Virus record (IMG/VR): IMGVR_UViG_3300009370_000050
Span: 1-46,554 of that record
Source of the DNA: a virus
Reading direction: 5' to 3' (one strand)
Length of the DNA stretch: 46,554 bases
Positions 35,701 through 41,970 of this stretch are shown here, piece after piece (position 1 is the stretch's first letter; each line of letters begins with the position of its first letter). The translations under genes were made by a program, and so were the position numbers. The notes beneath the pieces were generated by a model that was not told where the DNA came from, made no database searches, and saw nothing but the letters and a program-made list of their open reading frames with translations.

Positions 35701-37201
35701 CTATTGCAAATATTAAAGGGAATGTATGATTGTGCTGATACATTCTCCAATAAGCTGGTGGTACTGAAGTTCCATCTGAGCCTGTAGGTAAATCCATACC
35801 ATACTCATTATTTATACTTAAATCTGAATTTTGCATATTAGCTGACCTATTAAACTTATCATCCATAAACATATATAAACTTCTCTTATCACTACTTCTT
35901 CCTCCAGTCTCACAAATTGATACAGGCCTAAAACCTGAAGGTATTCTAGAACTATTAAAACCTCCCAAGTGATGATATGATTGTTGAAACTCTAATTGAT
36001 TATTAGGTGAGTTTAATGTACCATATACTTTCTCTCCGTTATCATATGGAGGGTTAGGTCCGTGAGTACCTCTTGGGTCTAAAGTCCAAGCAAAAATAGA
36101 CTGACAATTAAATTCAATCTTACCTGAAGCAGGTTTAACTCCTGTATTAAACCAATTAGATAACTCTACATTATTTATCTTAAACAAATAAGCAGGTACT
36201 GTACCACACCACCACTTACCAAATACACCTAAACTTAAATATGTTGGGTCTTCTTCAGGGTCATCCCAATTAAGTTTCCAAGGAACTGTGGGAGTTCCCA
36301 CTCCTTCCGTATCACTTATATAATGACCTAATGCCCAAAATGTTCCATCTGCATAAGCATTACCACAAGGAGCACATACATCATAAATATACTTACCATC
36401 TCTATCTGGTAGTGTAGGAATAACATCTCCTTGTAAAGCAGGTTTAACTGTACTTCCATCTGTCCAAGGTATTGTCAATGTATATAACTGACCATTCTGA
36501 GGAGGTGGTATATCTGTAGTATAATTAACCCACCAACCTCCACCTGCAGTTCCAATTATATGCCCACCTAAATCTAAATCACATTCTTCGCCATAGTAAG
36601 GGCTACTTATATCATCATTAACTACACTAAACTCTCTTTGTCCAAAGTGTTTCCAATTAACAATAACCTTATCATAATAACTATCTGTTCTAGCTAACCT
36701 AAATGTTTTACAAGATGTATTAGTATTCATATTACCTTGTGTGGAATTATAAGTCCTTCCTCTTAAACATACATTTGAATCTTTATAAGGATAGTCAACA
36801 CCTAAAGAAAACTTACCTTCTCTTACTCTAACATCACTTATTTTTAAAGAAATCTCCCAAGGGTCTCCAGGTCTAGGTAATGCAATCTCTTGTGACTTTA
36901 CTCTTGTTCTAGTAGCTAAAGCACATCTACCTTGCATATTAGTAATACCATAGAATTGTGGAGTTGTTGAATCTTCTAATATATAATAATCTTCATCTTC
37001 CCAGCTAACATAAGTTTTAACTATCTCCTCACTTAATGTGACATAAGTTGCATCATCACCTTCTCCTAAGTTTATATCAACTTCATCTCTACGAATATCA
37101 TTAACTATCCTTGTTGGTCTAATCGTAAAGTTATCTTTTTCGAAAGCGTGTATTATACAATCGAAAGATGGTTTATTATTATCTATCCACTCAATAGCCA
37201 T
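32765..37201 (-). CDS. Giant tail/spike-like structural protein, 1478 aa
   Basis: Second largest protein. The N-terminal about 180 residues look like a folded attachment domain (FTIRPTRIVNDIRRDEVDIN, EKVTYV-type strands, DPWEISLKISDVRVREG). The rest is unusually rich in Trp, Tyr, His, Gly and Asn, with many cysteines and few long helices (e.g. GTYQWHGLSHAMTKLENSK, HQWKYSYDDHPLYHGNG). This is typical of large extracellular beta proteins. It sits in the tail-appendage cluster, so a receptor-binding spike or fibre is the best inference. No catalytic motif or known repeat is recognised. It overlaps the upstream gene by one base. Confidence 0.75.
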   Translation of the reverse strand: MAIEWIDNNKPSFDCIIHAFEKDNFTIRPTRIVNDIRRDEVDINLGEGDDATYVTLSEEIVKTYVSWEDEDYYILEDSTTPQFYGITNMQGRCALATRTRVKSQEIALPRPGDPWEISLKISDVRVREGKFSLGVDYPYKDSNVCLRGRTYNSTQGNMNTNTSCKTFRLARTDSYYDKVIVNWKHFGQREFSVVNDDISSPYYGEECDLDLGGHIIGTAGGGWWVNYTTDIPPPQNGQLYTLTIPWTDGSTVKPALQGDVIPTLPDRDGKYIYDVCAPCGNAYADGTFWALGHYISDTEGVGTPTVPWKLNWDDPEEDPTYLSLGVFGKWWCGTVPAYLFKINNVELSNWFNTGVKPASGKIEFNCQSIFAWTLDPRGTHGPNPPYDNGEKVYGTLNSPNNQLEFQQSYHHLGGFNSSRIPSGFRPVSICETGGRSSDKRSLYMFMDDKFNRSANMQNSDLSINNEYGMDLPTGSDGTSVPPAYWRMYQHNHTFPLIFAIGKGNEFSSAGCSTPGTYWTRPDVVFVGPQANKHHPEYVWDPSVCHQRVEDRDINKRRLIFLNQAQSTDDNKVNGEKGRNATEQYEINHGTIGGTYDPETDCEEIKHYDVGLWANSYCNDHLNADSYYPAIGAVIAKKSGDFYNLDQNGMNKLYKHIDVGSDCRNYDAIRAYGYGTYQWHGLSHAMTKLENSKYDLNPGVGVDSASEFGTGQVVPWRVYADKHQGEVINLGTNVGFIGNLTWMHFVDGYDYVDEHSFTLPPEEGGEDIDLFQSQLGIMCWAEGWRILDAGTITSTKSRDAGEGTPSGTDDYEWTCTEEQQGYVERVNGPVLISHPARTFGYDYLGATATKKEPQMRYDGTHHTAEFLWQSIDAEGQPLPEPLPMQHQWKYSYDDHPLYHGNGTAGLDISEDIRTYMTAATLALLPSGCYSHHQIVNKDCASEMTWNCRGGAHTYEADWMKKYIPNTSGKKIKFHRQQGFSPRWTAFATQGQWCKQDSNDYGYAAAKIEDYHLSSLVFSEISNATAGYKQMVIPGKLTHAKPLLYTYVNYSEYAEDQLGNYATDDIWAPENYFMARSSIYHNIDWMNYSGGSWNPYLGIGVWHHPKRWDAKQLMPQNYLFWPKSMQDQLPSEWGLLNSGEPEFAGIGQSTKNHFYKINVPSIRYIYMHGTEKPADTYTQPTVDTVKWEVDMTNDFTDNTRIDPGHCYGLIIMNDAPYQLEDQRWMEHFYVKSNGAGANFSFLPQPHDSIDNDVEEAKFNEAIGFGNLKFTTGTTWEVTFSKQWINDRHGGYNDSLPNYLKVCFYKARIQFGDQHLGFLIADSVWYDQQNLEQSAFTPDFHYGNSLVKRGTAVATSVESQGWTREPLKYSVKSVINYATRARSEQLGANITGATTVHLFGEIDLFNLWPSNNLYLNTYYDINYAHSNNTYYTNVAKTTYSDVSIDEYNSSLGNAGIPDYIEAVVAESGERLTSDSGELLWQ

Positions 37202-37896
37202 TATTCAAATGGATGAGCTTCAGATGTTGTCACTTCTTCTGTTACTGACACTCCACCTCCTATTATTTTTTGAGCATAATTAACATCAGGTCTTATAAGT
37301 ACCAATTCAGCATTAGTTGCTGCTCCACCTACAAAACCTGTATTCAAATGAGCTGCACAAGTCATCTCAGTAGCAGTACATAATATAACTTTATAGTACC
37401 CATCACATACACCTCCATCAATTGTAGAACCTCTTACGATAAGTTTATTCTTCGTAGCATCTGCAGGAAACCAAACTGTATCAAAAGCTGAATCAATATG
37501 ATTAGATGTTATCTTTAATTGAGTACTATTAAAAATTGTTAATGTCGCATTAGTATAATTAGTACCATATGTAGCTACAGCTGCAGGAGGAACTACTTCC
37601 ATATCCCATACACCACTTCTAAAACCTCCTGCGATAGCCGCTGCGATATCAGTAGCGCTAAATAATACATCTATAATACCATTAGCAGCAGTTGTCGTAA
37701 TTATACTAGTGCCTGCTCCTGTTTCGTCTGTAGTCGCTAACATCTCATTTGATGTAGATTGATAAGTTTTCTTAATCGCACTTCTTATCCAATAGTTAGT
37801 TAAATTGATTGCATTATTATTAGCATCTGTCCATACAATCCTTTTAGACCAAGCAGACCCTTCATCTAGTACTATATTTAATTTTGCGCTTGCCAT
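37201..37896 (-). CDS. Beta-rich tail-associated protein, 231 aa
   Basis: The start MASAKLNIVLDEGSAWSKRIVWTDANNN, then INLTNYWIRSAIKKTY and FRSGVWDMEVVPP, is the pattern of small Ig/beta-sandwich tail proteins that often precede fibre genes in aquatic phages (DQGSTF-type N-termini). A second beta part runs at about residues 110-215 (LTIFNSTQLKITSNHIDSAF, GYYKVILCTATEMTC). It may be an attachment protein for the spike. The gene begins 2 nt after the stop region of the 50-aa gene and overlaps the spike gene by one base. Confidence 0.75.
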   Translation of the reverse strand: MASAKLNIVLDEGSAWSKRIVWTDANNNAINLTNYWIRSAIKKTYQSTSNEMLATTDETGAGTSIITTTAANGIIDVLFSATDIAAAIAGGFRSGVWDMEVVPPAAVATYGTNYTNATLTIFNSTQLKITSNHIDSAFDTVWFPADATKNKLIVRGSTIDGGVCDGYYKVILCTATEMTCAAHLNTGFVGGAATNAELVLIRPDVNYAQKIIGGGVSVTEEVTTSEAHPFE

Positions 37897-37898
37897 AC

Positions 37899-38051
37899 CT
37901 ATTTACCTAATTTAAATGTATTAAATAAAGGTTTAATCACTGCATCGAATAGTATATCATCTTTCTTACTAGGCGATAGTTTAACTACTTTCTCTAATGT
38001 GTAGAATGAAAGTAAAATCCATTCCCAGTTACTTGTTAAGAAATTTAACAT
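37899..38051 (-). CDS. Small membrane-like protein, 50 aa (holin candidate)
   Basis: A short gene filling the gap between two confident ones: ATG at 38051 with a strong GGAGGAAATAA site, stop TAG 2 nt before the next ATG. The N-terminus has one hydrophobic segment with Trp (FLTSNWEWILLSFYTLEKVV). The C-terminus is KKDDILFDAVIKPLFNTFKLG. Together with the endolysin and the 96-aa membrane protein upstream it may serve lysis as a holin or antiholin. No family is confirmed. Confidence 0.65.
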   Translation of the reverse strand: MLNFLTSNWEWILLSFYTLEKVVKLSPSKKDDILFDAVIKPLFNTFKLGK

Positions 38052-38342
38052 TTATTTCCTCCTTGTTTTTTTGATTTTATCTTTTAACCCATTACCAGTA
38101 AAAGCAGCCATTATGTCTACGATTGTAGATATCTCTGTGTGAGACCTTTTATTTTCTAATTGACATTTCTTTTGCTGGTCAATAAGTTTTATTACGATAC
38201 CTTCTAACCTATTAAATTTATTATGTATATCTTTAGTTAAATCATTCTGGATATACTTATTTTGTTTCCAAATAAAGTAACCAAATCCAACAGCTACCGA
38301 TACAGGTATTCCTATAGTTTCAAATATTTCTAGCCAATTCAT
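38052..38342 (-). CDS. Membrane protein with coiled coil, 96 aa (holin/spanin-like)
   Basis: Residues about 8-25 (ETIGIPVSVAVGFGYFIW) are a transmembrane helix after a very short N-terminus. Residues 30-70 are a charged coiled coil (NKFNRLEGIVIKLIDQQKK), and the end is strongly basic (LKDKIKKTRRK). This type is common among phage holin or hemolysin-XhlA-like proteins. Position just after the endolysin cluster supports a lysis role. Its ATG overlaps the stop of the preceding gene by one base and its stop abuts the 50-aa gene. Confidence 0.75.
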   Translation of the reverse strand: MNWLEIFETIGIPVSVAVGFGYFIWKQNKYIQNDLTKDIHNKFNRLEGIVIKLIDQQKKCQLENKRSHTEISTIVDIMAAFTGNGLKDKIKKTRRK

Positions 38343-38797
38343 TATGGTATCTGCTTTATTAAGTTATTATTTAATCTAACCACTCCTTCTGGAGGGTCAG
38401 TTCCTTCAAAAGTTATTTTTAAGTTTGCATAATGATTCTTCCTAGGCAGGATAGAAGAACCTAAATCTACACCAACAGCACCTGCATCTTCCTTTGAAAA
38501 GATACCTCCACCACATCTTGACTTTCTTTTACCATAATTAGTTAACCTTACTTTTAATTCCATTGTTAACTCTTTTATTCGTATACTACTTTGTGGTGCT
38601 AGTGTAGCTAATGGTACATTTACTTTTTCTCCATTGATTTTCATCTTCATACATTTAGGTGTACCATCCTTATTAATGTATTTACTAAGTGCTTCTATAT
38701 GCTGGTTCTCAGCTAACGATTGTGCCTGAACTACTGCATCATAGAGACCCTTAGTTAAGTGGTCTAAGAAATTACCTTGCTTAACTTCCTGAGCCAT
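38342..38797 (-). CDS. DUF2589-like protein B, 151 aa
   Basis: Resembles the second type of DUF2589-associated protein: an N-terminal helix DHLTKGLYDAVVQAQSLAENQHIEALSKYI, then a strand-rich domain with VNVPLATLAPQSSIRIKELTMELKVRL and HYANLKITFEG. It overlaps the 182-aa DUF2589 gene by 17 nt, so the pair is co-translated and likely forms one complex. Known members are mostly bacterial and of unknown function. The place between endolysin and holin-like gene is odd. Confidence 0.65.
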   Translation of the reverse strand: MAQEVKQGNFLDHLTKGLYDAVVQAQSLAENQHIEALSKYINKDGTPKCMKMKINGEKVNVPLATLAPQSSIRIKELTMELKVRLTNYGKRKSRCGGGIFSKEDAGAVGVDLGSSILPRKNHYANLKITFEGTDPPEGVVRLNNNLIKQIP

Positions 38798-39329
38798 CTG
38801 CTGGAGGTGGTGTCTTAGTTTTACCTATACCACTATTTAATATATCTAACACTTTCATTAAACCTTCTGGTTTCTCTTGTTTACCTTTAACTGATATACT
38901 ATACTTTGCAGATGTATCAGAACTTCTATTACTTTCAGTATGATGAGAAACTTTACCTTCAAAACTTGCTTTCCAACAAGCAAATCCACAAGAGGCATTT
39001 ACTGTAGCACTTGAATCGGTTGATGATTTAGTTGAAGATTGTGTTGATACTTCCATATTAAACTCAACATCAATACTATCTACACATAAACTTGGAATGT
39101 TTATAATAGATAATAATGGAACATCTAAAACAACTTTCTCAGAACCATCTTCATAATTGAATGTTACTGATTTAGTTTCTCCTGTTGAAGCATCTAATCC
39201 CACTTCAGTTATAAACTGGGCAGTTGTGGATGCTAGTGACTTCTGACCTTCGGCAGCTGCTAACAATGGAGCTGCTATTAGGTTCTCTATTGGTAAACCA
39301 GTAAACTGATTCGCTATAGTATTCGCCAT
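38781..39329 (-). CDS. DUF2589-like protein A, 182 aa
   Basis: The N-terminus FTGLPIENLIAAPLLAAAEGQKSLASTTAQFI is the typical start of DUF2589 proteins (GLP, LI..PL.AA..AQ..LA). The core is beta-rich: VTFNYEDGSEKVVLDVPLLSIINIPSL, SIDVEFNMEVSTQ, then a Ser/Thr-rich loop and WKASFEGKVSHHT. The tail is Gly/Pro-rich. Function is unknown in the family. It begins directly after the endolysin stop with AAGGAGAAG as ribosome site. Two paralogous-looking proteins side by side suggest a hetero-oligomer. Confidence 0.75.
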   Translation of the reverse strand: MANTIANQFTGLPIENLIAAPLLAAAEGQKSLASTTAQFITEVGLDASTGETKSVTFNYEDGSEKVVLDVPLLSIINIPSLCVDSIDVEFNMEVSTQSSTKSSTDSSATVNASCGFACWKASFEGKVSHHTESNRSSDTSAKYSISVKGKQEKPEGLMKVLDILNSGIGKTKTPPPADGSGS

Positions 39330-39734
39330 TTACTTCTCCTTCTCTTTTATTAGTTCAAAATGAGGAAAATCATCAAATCGATTATCCTGTACTTCAAAAT
39401 CTCTATCCCAATCTCCACCCCATCTTAGCGTAATTCCCATTTGTCTAGCAAGTCCGAGGACAAATCCAGCAAATAAAGTTTGCCTTTCTCTATCATCCCA
39501 ATCAACAGGGTAAGGAGTGACATCAACAGCTCTAGAAGGTTTAGTATTATGACGACCATCAGGAAAGCGGACTTTGGTACGACCTTGGTCATAATATTTG
39601 TTTTGAGTCTTTTCATTTCTATGCCCCTCTAATATTGAGCAATCAACATATTTGATTACTTCGTTAAATATCTTCTGTAAATCTGGATGACAAGAAGATA
39701 AACGACCTTTTGATTTAGTACTATACTTTGGCAC
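39330..39734 (-). CDS. Endolysin: L-alanyl-D-glutamate endopeptidase (M15C), 134 aa
   Basis: The sequence MPKYSTKSKGRLSSCHPDLQKIF is the start of VanY/M15C cell-wall peptidases. Zinc ligands are H62 (GRHNTKPS), D71 (AVDVTPYP) and H125 (DFPHFEL), with catalytic acid near D121/D122. It hydrolyses the L-Ala-D-Glu bond in peptidoglycan at lysis. The start is placed at GTG 39734 (GAGG, 6-nt spacing) because that gives the canonical MPKxS beginning; an upstream TTG at 39740 has poorer spacing. It overlaps the small terminase gene by 14 nt. No signal peptide, so a holin is needed. Confidence 0.88.
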   Translation of the reverse strand: MPKYSTKSKGRLSSCHPDLQKIFNEVIKYVDCSILEGHRNEKTQNKYYDQGRTKVRFPDGRHNTKPSRAVDVTPYPVDWDDRERQTLFAGFVLGLARQMGITLRWGGDWDRDFEVQDNRFDDFPHFELIKEKEK

Positions 39735-40206
39735 TATCAACCTCTACAACATTACCAGTATCTATACCAATCTTTAAAGCTCTTTCTTTTATCTTTAATA
39801 TATCCTCTTTACTAAAATGTTGATGGGCAATAGCACCTATTACTTTCTTCGGAGGAGAATATCCAGCTCTGTCCAATAAGTCTGTGGCGACTTTAGCCTT
39901 TAATGTTTCAGCAGTTTCCTCGTCATTCATTATATTTTCTAGGACCTCTAGAGCTTGAGGTGCTATTTCCCTGATTTGCCTAGCGACATCTATTGTGTCA
40001 GCATCTCTTGCTACTTTCATAATTGACAACTCCTTCTGTGCCAGTTTACTATTTTTAGTATACGACACTGTAGCTTCGGTTATACCCATCTCTTTTGCAA
40101 TCTCTTTAGACTTTTGTCCAAGTAATAATCTACGATTAATTTCGTGGTGTCTTTCCCACATACCTTTAATCTGATACTTTCTTTTATTTGTTGGTAACTT
40201 AGCCAT
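39721..40206 (-). CDS. Terminase small subunit-like protein, 161 aa
   Basis: The N-terminus is basic (LPTNKRKYQIKGMWERHHEIN). A helix-turn-helix at about 29-50 (LGQKSKEIAKEMGITEATVSY) would bind the packaging site. A helical oligomerisation region follows (DADTIDVARQIREIAPQALEVLENIM, VATDLLDRAGYSPPKKVIG). This matches many small terminases and other phage HTH proteins of that size. It recognises phage DNA and stimulates TerL. The ribosome site is GTGAGGATAAG. TerL is far downstream in the same block. Confidence 0.75.
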   Translation of the reverse strand: MAKLPTNKRKYQIKGMWERHHEINRRLLLGQKSKEIAKEMGITEATVSYTKNSKLAQKELSIMKVARDADTIDVARQIREIAPQALEVLENIMNDEETAETLKAKVATDLLDRAGYSPPKKVIGAIAHQHFSKEDILKIKERALKIGIDTGNVVEVDSAKV

Positions 40207-40213
40207 CTTATCC

Positions 40214-40333
40214 TCACTTCATAATTAATAACATAAATAACATAATGATTTTATCTAATACCCATAAGGCAATTATAATAGTTAATCTTCTTTCAATCTT
40301 TTGCTTATGCCTTGTTTGGGAGGCAGACCTCAT
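40214..40333 (-). CDS. Tiny membrane protein, 39 aa
   Basis: A short frame in the 123-nt gap between the SAP-domain gene and the small terminase. Its ATG overlaps the upstream stop (ATGA), suggesting translational coupling; the ribosome site is weak. The product has a basic N-terminus (RHKQKIERR) and then a hydrophobic segment (LTIIIALWVLDKIIMLFMLLIM), so a single membrane helix. The role is unknown. Moderate confidence because of length and the weak ribosome site. Confidence 0.5.
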   Translation of the reverse strand: MRSASQTRHKQKIERRLTIIIALWVLDKIIMLFMLLIMK

Positions 40334-40551
40334 TCTTCACAAGCGTCTGCAATCTTATCAAGTATATCTGATTTCGTATCGCCAGAATTAATTGTATCAA
40401 CTCCGTGCTCTCCACACCATTCAACTAATTTAACTTTAGTCCATTTATCGTTTGGTAAACCTTTAACAACTTCCTTTACAGCTTCCTCAACAACTTTAGT
40501 TTCGTGTGAGTGTACATAACAAAGTTTCTCATTTGACCAGACTTTCGCCAT
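40330..40551 (-). CDS. SAP/HeH-like DNA-binding protein, 73 aa, first gene of the late block
   Basis: Residues about 36-70 (KWTKVKLVEWCGEHGVDTINSGDTKSDIL) match the SAP/HeH/LEM two-helix fold (helix, NSGDTKxDLxxxI). Such domains bind DNA in several phage proteins. It lies first in the minus-strand block, right upstream of the small terminase, so it could act in packaging or late transcription. The site AGGAGAACTATC precedes the ATG. A promoter candidate and an AGTACT hairpin lie upstream. Confidence 0.75.
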   Translation of the reverse strand: MAKVWSNEKLCYVHSHETKVVEEAVKEVVKGLPNDKWTKVKLVEWCGEHGVDTINSGDTKSDILDKIADACEE

Positions 40552-40582
40552 TGATAGTTCTCCTAATTGTGTTTTTAAATTA

Positions 40583-40597
40583 AGTACTATTAGTACT
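40583..40597 (-). promoter_or_regulatory. AGTACT hairpin/operator in the late-block leader
   Basis: AGTACT-N3-AGTACT, where each half is itself palindromic, about 30-45 nt upstream of the SAP gene start and just downstream of the -10 candidate. It could be a repressor site or the 5' hairpin of the transcript. Confidence 0.35.
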
Positions 40598-40604
40598 ATT
40601 TAAT

Positions 40605-40633
40605 AATATAATATATAATAATCTTCTGCACAA
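40605..40633 (-). promoter_or_regulatory. Putative sigma70-type promoter of the late block
   Basis: On the minus strand TTGTGC (40633-40628), 17-nt spacer, TATATT (40610-40605), pointing at the SAP-domain gene. Palindromic element copy 5 lies about 30 nt upstream of the -35. In such AT-rich DNA chance matches are common, so this is tentative. Confidence 0.35.
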
Positions 40634-40663
40634 GGAACAATTTACCACAAATACTATTGCTTT

Positions 40664-40678
40664 GTTCAAATTGTGAAC
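40664..40678 (-). promoter_or_regulatory. Palindromic element copy 5
   Basis: GTTCACAATTTGAAC on the minus strand, flanked by CTGT and AAAG, about 113 nt upstream of the first late gene. This position, just upstream of the late promoter candidate, fits a transcription-factor site. Confidence 0.55.
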
Positions 40679-40964
40679 ACAGTAGTAAGCAATTGTGGAA
40701 ATTGGTGGTATTATAATAACTGTCCATAGTGTAAAGGTGGTAGTGCAGTATAGGCTGGACCTCCACTCCCCAAAGCACCCACCCCCAAAACCACACACTT
40801 TTTTATTTTTTATCGTGTGTATAATACAATCACTAAATTATTTTTATGTCGAGAAAGTGGTGTGTGTATAAAATAAATTAATTTTTTACTTGTGTATGTT
40901 ATTTATTATGTTTAATATATGGTATCGCTTTTTGAAATATGGTCGGTATATAAGGAGACATAAT

Positions 40965-41369
40965 ATGTCAAACAAACCGAATAAACCAAAACAAACAGTA
41001 TCACACGGAATGGTTGTGGACTTATCGCAAATGTTACTTGGACTGGTACAAACACGAGTGTTTAACATTAAAGCGGATAGTGAAAGTCCAACGAGAAAAG
41101 TCAATATGAAGTTGGATTTTTCTCAATGTTCAATCGAATGGTTGTTAGGAAAAGCATTACGAACAATCATTATTGACCAACAACGAGTACTTCGTCAATT
41201 AGGTGATGACGAATTACTTGCACTCGAAGAAAGTGGTGTTAAAAATGTTTTACTTGACCCAACACCAACACGAGTGAAATTAACCGAAAAGCAAAAAGTT
41301 GAACGATTGCTTGGAAAGTTAAGTGAGGAAGATAAACAAAAGTTAATTGAAACATTAACAACTAAATAA
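40965..41369 (+). CDS. Hypothetical protein, first gene of the plus-strand arm, 134 aa
   Basis: The start is ATG 40965, with AAGGAGACATAAT; the in-frame region upstream is AT-rich leader. The N-terminus is basic and hydrophilic (SNKPNKPKQTVSHG), followed by a helical region (SIEWLLGKALRTIIIDQQRVLRQL) and a C-terminal helix (KQKVERLLGKLSEEDKQKLIETL). A standalone terminator follows directly, so it is a single-gene transcript, likely an early, highly expressed protein. Family unknown. A weak layout likeness to the 113-aa protein at 44247 is noted. Confidence 0.8.
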   Translation: MSNKPNKPKQTVSHGMVVDLSQMLLGLVQTRVFNIKADSESPTRKVNMKLDFSQCSIEWLLGKALRTIIIDQQRVLRQLGDDELLALEESGVKNVLLDPTPTRVKLTEKQKVERLLGKLSEEDKQKLIETLTTK

Positions 41370-41395
41370 CAATAACCGAAAAGCGATATTAAGAG

Positions 41396-41426
41396 AAGGA
41401 GCAGATAACACCGACCACTGCTCCTT
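41396..41426 (+). terminator. Rho-independent terminator after the first early gene
   Basis: AAGGAGCAG pairs with CTGCTCCTT (9 bp, core GGAGCAG/CTGCTCC) around a 13-nt loop, followed by eight T (41425-41432, the first two shared with the stem). It lies 27 nt past the stop of the 134-aa gene. The strongest intrinsic terminator in the window. Confidence 0.88.
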
Positions 41427-41515
41427 TTTTTTAGTCCAGATATTATAATACATTAAAACTTGGGGGGGGGAGCGACTACCCGTGTGCGAGCAACTTGCTG
41501 ACACCCTGCAACTTT

Positions 41516-41530
41516 GTTCAAAATATGAAC
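41516..41530 (-). promoter_or_regulatory. Palindromic element copy 6
   Basis: GTTCATATTTTGAAC on the minus strand with CTAT before and AAAG after. Like copy 2 it is preceded by CATAG-N2-CTATG, so these two copies share about 26 positions with few differences. It lies in the non-coding region before the 51-aa gene. Confidence 0.55.
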
Positions 41531-41541
41531 ATAGAACTATG

Positions 41542-41568
41542 TGTAGGTATTGTAGGGAATGTAGGCTA
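41542..41568 (+). repeat. Three tandem 9-bp repeats TGTAGGNNN
   Basis: TGTAGGTAT, TGTAGGGAA and TGTAGGCTA directly follow one another. The last is repeated inverted as TAGCCTACA at 41692-41700. Candidate iterons or operators. Confidence 0.5.
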
Positions 41569-41814
41569 CCTAAACACTGATATTTCAAATTGTGATGTAA
41601 TGTAGTGGAGTGTAATTGTCTTTAAAAAAAAATAAGAAAAAATAAATAATAAAATACTACTATTCACACCAATAAATACAACAACACCGAATAGCCTACA
41701 ATACATACATAGCATACATTAATTAGTACAAAACAATGTACTTGTTGTTTAATTCATTTATTATCTGTATATTATATACATATATTAACAATAAATATAA
41801 ATACGAGGTACAAA

Positions 41815-41970
41815 ATGAAAAAACTAATAACATCAATACCAATAGTAGTTATTACATTATGGACAGTACTAGTATTAAATCATATGAGTAGAGGTTTAAT
41901 GTGGTATCCATTAGTAGTAATGTATGTGGTATTAATACCTTGGGTTATGTTGGGAGGCGAGGATGAGTAA
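41815..41970 (+). CDS. Small membrane protein, 51 aa
   Basis: ATG 41815 after GAGGTACAAA, stop TAA 41968-41970 overlapping the next start by 8 nt. Two hydrophobic segments are clear: IPIVVITLWTVLVLN (8-22) and WYPLVVMYVVLIPWVML (30-46), with a short SRG turn and an acidic end. So it is a two-helix inner-membrane protein. It may be an early takeover or superinfection-exclusion factor, but this is only a guess from position and topology. Confidence 0.65.
   Translation: MKKLITSIPIVVITLWTVLVLNHMSRGLMWYPLVVMYVVLIPWVMLGGEDE

Larger units (their letters stand above)
40552..40964. other. Divergent non-coding region between the two arms
   Basis: A 413-nt region without a convincing gene. From left to right: late-block leader with AGTACT hairpin, promoter candidate and element copy 5 (40664-40678); a stretch with three C-runs on the plus strand (40768-40786), i.e. 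G-runs on the minus strand; T-rich tracts; and two TGTGTATAA-type repeats (about 40816-40825 and 40861-40872) that may be promoters toward the plus-strand arm. The plus-strand leader ends with AAGGAGACATAAT before ATG 40965. Confidence 0.6.
41433..41814. other. Repeat-rich, AT-rich non-coding region; replication origin candidate
   Basis: Contains a run of nine G (41462-41470), palindromic element copy 6, three tandem 9-bp repeats TGTAGGNNN (41542-41568), and an A/T-only type stretch (about 41620-41657). An inverted copy of the last repeat follows, TAGCCTACA (41692-41700), within a longer imperfect inverted match to 41537-41557. The final part is AT-rich leader to the 51-aa gene with GAGGTACAAA. 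Iteron-like repeats next to an AT-rich tract are the usual look of a phage or plasmid origin, but no initiator gene is identified. Confidence 0.45.

Noticed and set aside
39735-39740. TTG start for the endolysin (two residues longer)
   Set aside because: GTG at 39734 has better spacing to GAGG and gives the canonical family start MPKxS.
40580-40798. Overlapping minus-strand ORFs of 66-72 codons upstream of the late block
   Set aside because: Start codons are GTG-type without a ribosome site, the sequence runs through G-runs and the promoter/operator region, and the protein is Cys/aromatic-rich in an unlikely way.
41355-41588. Minus-strand ORF across the terminator and G9 run
   Set aside because: It spans a clear terminator hairpin and element copy 6 and has no ribosome site.
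41525-41605. Plus-strand 26-codon ORF over the TGTAGG repeats
   Set aside because: No Shine-Dalgarno; the start lies inside the palindromic element. The 9-bp period makes the frame look regular but DNA repeats explain it better.
40552-41814. tRNA gene in the non-coding regions
   Set aside because: No cloverleaf with a TTCRA arm and acceptor pairing could be found by eye.
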